A DNA stretch of 64,000 bases from an uncultured Gemmatimonadota bacterium (GTDB taxonomy: Bacteria; Gemmatimonadota; Gemmatimonadetes; Longimicrobiales; Longimicrobiaceae). Below, one piece after another: positions 62,432 to 64,000 of this stretch; position 1 is the first letter of the stretch; every line of letters begins with the position of its first letter. The notes under the pieces were generated by a model. It saw nothing but the letters and a program-made list of their open reading frames with translations. It searched no databases and was not told the origin of the DNA. A program made the position numbers and the translations under genes. The DNA is taken from contig CADCTW010000001.1 in NCBI GenBank assembly GCA_902805735.1, forward strand, positions 85,213 to 149,212, given 5' to 3'.

Positions 62432-63853
62432 TTACCGCCCTGGAACCGGGTAAACGGCGATGCTCTCGTGCCCCTCGCGGTCCACCGCCACCACGCCGAA
62501 GAAGGAGTTGTCGATGATGACGTTCTCCAGGGTGGCCTCGGTGACGTTGCCCACGAAGCGCGAGTGCGTCCAGTTGGCCGCCGTGGGGTCGCGCCAGTAC
62601 ACCTTGTAGCCGGCCAGGTCCGGCGCGTCCACCGCCTTCCAGCGCAGCACCGTGTTGGGCGACACCCCGCCACCCACGGTCACCGAGTCCGGCGCGGCCG
62701 GGGCCCAGGCCAGCGAGGCCAGCGCGGCGGCGTTCAGCGACGTCATCTTGGCGACGTAGGGATAGTCCACCTGGTCCGGCGTGTCGCCGTAGCGGATGCC
62801 GTTCTCCACGCGCACGTTCTGGTGCTGGCGCGTGTAGTCCTCGAACGTCTCGGTGAGGCGCACGGCCGGGTAGCCCGCCAGGAAGAACGGAGTCTGGTCG
62901 CCGCCGCGGCCGAAGCGGTCCAGGCGGTAGATCATGTGGATGTCCAGGTCGTTGATGTACTGGTCCGCGACCCGGTCCACGTAGCGCGCGAGCTGGCGCG
63001 AAGGGGTGTCCAGCTCGCCGCCGCTGTACAGGTAGCGGCGCAGCTCGGCCTGCGAGGCGGTGGGGGGGATGCCGGGCGCGAAGACGCGCGCCGTGGTGTT
63101 GCCCGACGCGCCGGTCTGGCCGCGCGTGTTGCCGATGATGTCGTTGTTGAGCACCCCCGTGATCCGCCACCCGTTGGCGCCGGCGTGGCGCGCCAGGATC
63201 TCGCCCCCCAGCAGCCCCTGCTCTTCCCCGGCCAGCGCCGCGTACACGATGCTCCCGTCGAAGCGGTGCTGCGTGAGGACGCGCGCCGCCTCCAGCGCCG
63301 CCGCCGTCCCGGAGGCGTCGTCGTTGGCCCCGGGCGCGTCGCTGGTGGCGTCCATCACGTCGTTCACGCGCGAGTCGTAGTGCGCGGTGATCAGCGTGTA
63401 GCGGTTGGCATCGGTCTGCCCGCGCTGGATGGCGACCACGTTCACCACGTTGGTGGGCGTGCGGATGCGGCTCTGCGGGTTGGCGGGGATCACCTCGCTC
63501 ACGTACCTCACCTCCAGGCAGCCGCCGCACTGCCGCGAGATGCGCTGGAACTCGGCGAAGAGCCACCGCCGCGCCGCGCCGATGCCGCGCGTCTGCGACA
63601 CGGTGTCGCTGAGCGTGTGGCGCGTCCCAAAGGCCGCCAGCCGCCGGATGTCCGCCTCCACCCGCGCGGCCGACACCCCCGCCACGATCTGGCGGATGCG
63701 CGCGTCCTCGCCCCCGGTGCCGGGCATCTGCACCATGAGCCCCGGCGGCGGCGCGGGGTCGCGCGTGGCCGGCTGCGTGGGCGGGCGGATCTGCGCCTGC
63801 GCCGAGCCGGCGAGGAGCGTGGCGAGAACGAGCGAGCGGGCGATGCGGATCAC
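62432..63853 (-). CDS. Secreted M28-family metallopeptidase with fibronectin-like tail
   Basis: 473 residues from GTG 63853, with GGAG six bases before it; an upstream ATG at 63877 is in the border of an IS and is not used. Signal peptide (LVLATLLAGSAQA). M28 zinc motifs: TAHYDSRVND, GANDDASGTAAALE (Asp), LAGEEQGLLG (Glu pair), NNDIIGNT. The last about 90 residues (ADSVTVGGGVSPNTVLRWKAVDAPDLAGYKVYW...) resemble a fibronectin type III-like domain. Aminopeptidase-type secreted enzyme. The IS lies about 25 bp upstream. Confidence 0.9.
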   Translation of the reverse strand: MIRIARSLVLATLLAGSAQAQIRPPTQPATRDPAPPPGLMVQMPGTGGEDARIRQIVAGVSAARVEADIRRLAAFGTRHTLSDTVSQTRGIGAARRWLFAEFQRISRQCGGCLEVRYVSEVIPANPQSRIRTPTNVVNVVAIQRGQTDANRYTLITAHYDSRVNDVMDATSDAPGANDDASGTAAALEAARVLTQHRFDGSIVYAALAGEEQGLLGGEILARHAGANGWRITGVLNNDIIGNTRGQTGASGNTTARVFAPGIPPTASQAELRRYLYSGGELDTPSRQLARYVDRVADQYINDLDIHMIYRLDRFGRGGDQTPFFLAGYPAVRLTETFEDYTRQHQNVRVENGIRYGDTPDQVDYPYVAKMTSLNAAALASLAWAPAAPDSVTVGGGVSPNTVLRWKAVDAPDLAGYKVYWRDPTAANWTHSRFVGNVTEATLENVIIDNSFFGVVAVDREGHESIAVYPVPGR

Positions 63854-63878
63854 GGAAGTCTCCAGGAGAAAGTGCATT

Positions 63879-64000
63879 AGGCTCTGTCTGACGAATCGGT
63901 TCTTGCGAGCGGAGGCGCCTCCAACCTGGAGGTGCACCGATGGTCAGGCGCTACGAACTCAGTGACGAGGCATACCGGCTCGTCGAGGACTTGCTACCCC
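63879..64000 (+). mobile_element. Left end of an IS5-like element (cut by window)
   Basis: The terminal sequence AGGCTCTGTCTGACGAATCGG precedes a transposase start. The right end and any target duplication are outside the window, so the family call rests on the N-terminus of the transposase. Confidence 0.6.
63941..64000 (+). CDS. IS5-family transposase, N-terminus only
   Basis: 20 residues visible, start MVRRYELSDEAYRLVEDLLP, matching the N-terminus of IS5-type transposases (YELSDxxxxxIExLLP). ATG 63941 with GGAGGTGCACCG before it. Continues beyond the window. Confidence 0.75.

Overview
The window is very GC-rich (roughly 70 %) bacterial chromosome with tightly packed genes and short intergenic gaps. 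Several traits point to Gemmatimonadota, most likely a Longimicrobium-type lineage: full-length MacB/FtsX-like 'ADOP' permeases, NtrY/NtrC-type two-component pairs, many small toxin-antitoxin modules, and a hairpin repeat scattered at gene ends. The assignment is an inference from protein style. No rRNA, tRNA or ribosomal protein gene is present to anchor it.

Layout. 1-3.4 kb: a histidine kinase cut by the window edge, a Doc/AbrB toxin-antitoxin pair with a palindromic operator, a CBS-pair protein and a small subtilase. 3.4-13.1 kb: a GH26-like hydrolase, then a co-directional cluster for cell-wall growth under Ser/Thr phosphorylation: FHA protein, class B PBP, FtsW/RodA, PP2C phosphatase, second FHA protein, Ser/Thr kinase with TPRs. 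These are the players of the actinobacterial fhaA-fhaB-pstP-rodA-pbpA-pknB cluster in a different order. 13.2-20.2 kb: AraC-type regulator with a TPR protein, malate synthase, a GT2 glycosyltransferase and a nucleotidyltransferase/HEPN-like pair. 20.2-34.7 kb: a large secreted metalloprotease-propeller-barrel protein, a REC-histidine kinase, an HD phosphohydrolase, Ung, methionine aminopeptidase, TonB, a Phd/PIN module whose toxin is frameshifted, and an NtrY/NtrC-like pair. 34.8-50.5 kb: envelope and efflux operons on the minus strand: a DUF4097-like protein, three ADOP permeases, two MacB-like ATPases, a membrane-fusion adaptor and a PspB-sized membrane protein. They are interrupted by an amidohydrolase and an IS110-family element. 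Two of these operons start with matching sigma-54-type promoters and a shared 31-bp upstream element. 50.5-58.9 kb: an AI-2E family exporter, a lamin-tail lipoprotein, a divergent HxlR/QorB-like pair with a clear operator, and an Xre/RES toxin-antitoxin pair. 58.9-62.3 kb: a copper operon (copZ, cupredoxin, copA, csoR) with a readable promoter and CsoR-type operator. 62.4-64 kb: an M28 peptidase, with the left end of an IS5-like element inserted just upstream.

Repeats. At least twenty copies or half copies of a 55-67 bp palindrome (26-bp arm beginning TCACACAGAGACACAGAGG) sit between genes, almost always just after a stop codon. One half copy has become the C-terminal codons of copA and supplies part of the csoR ribosome-binding site. 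A second, C/G-rich family forms 180-370 bp MITE-like units bounded by inverted ends resembling GGGCCCTCACCCCCCGACCC (10.8, 24.4, 35.7 and 41.0 kb; partial at 55.2 kb). A third type, with AGGGGCGCGATT inverted ends, lies at 48.5 kb. I found no CRISPR array and no recognisable RNA gene other than a possible IS110 bridge RNA.
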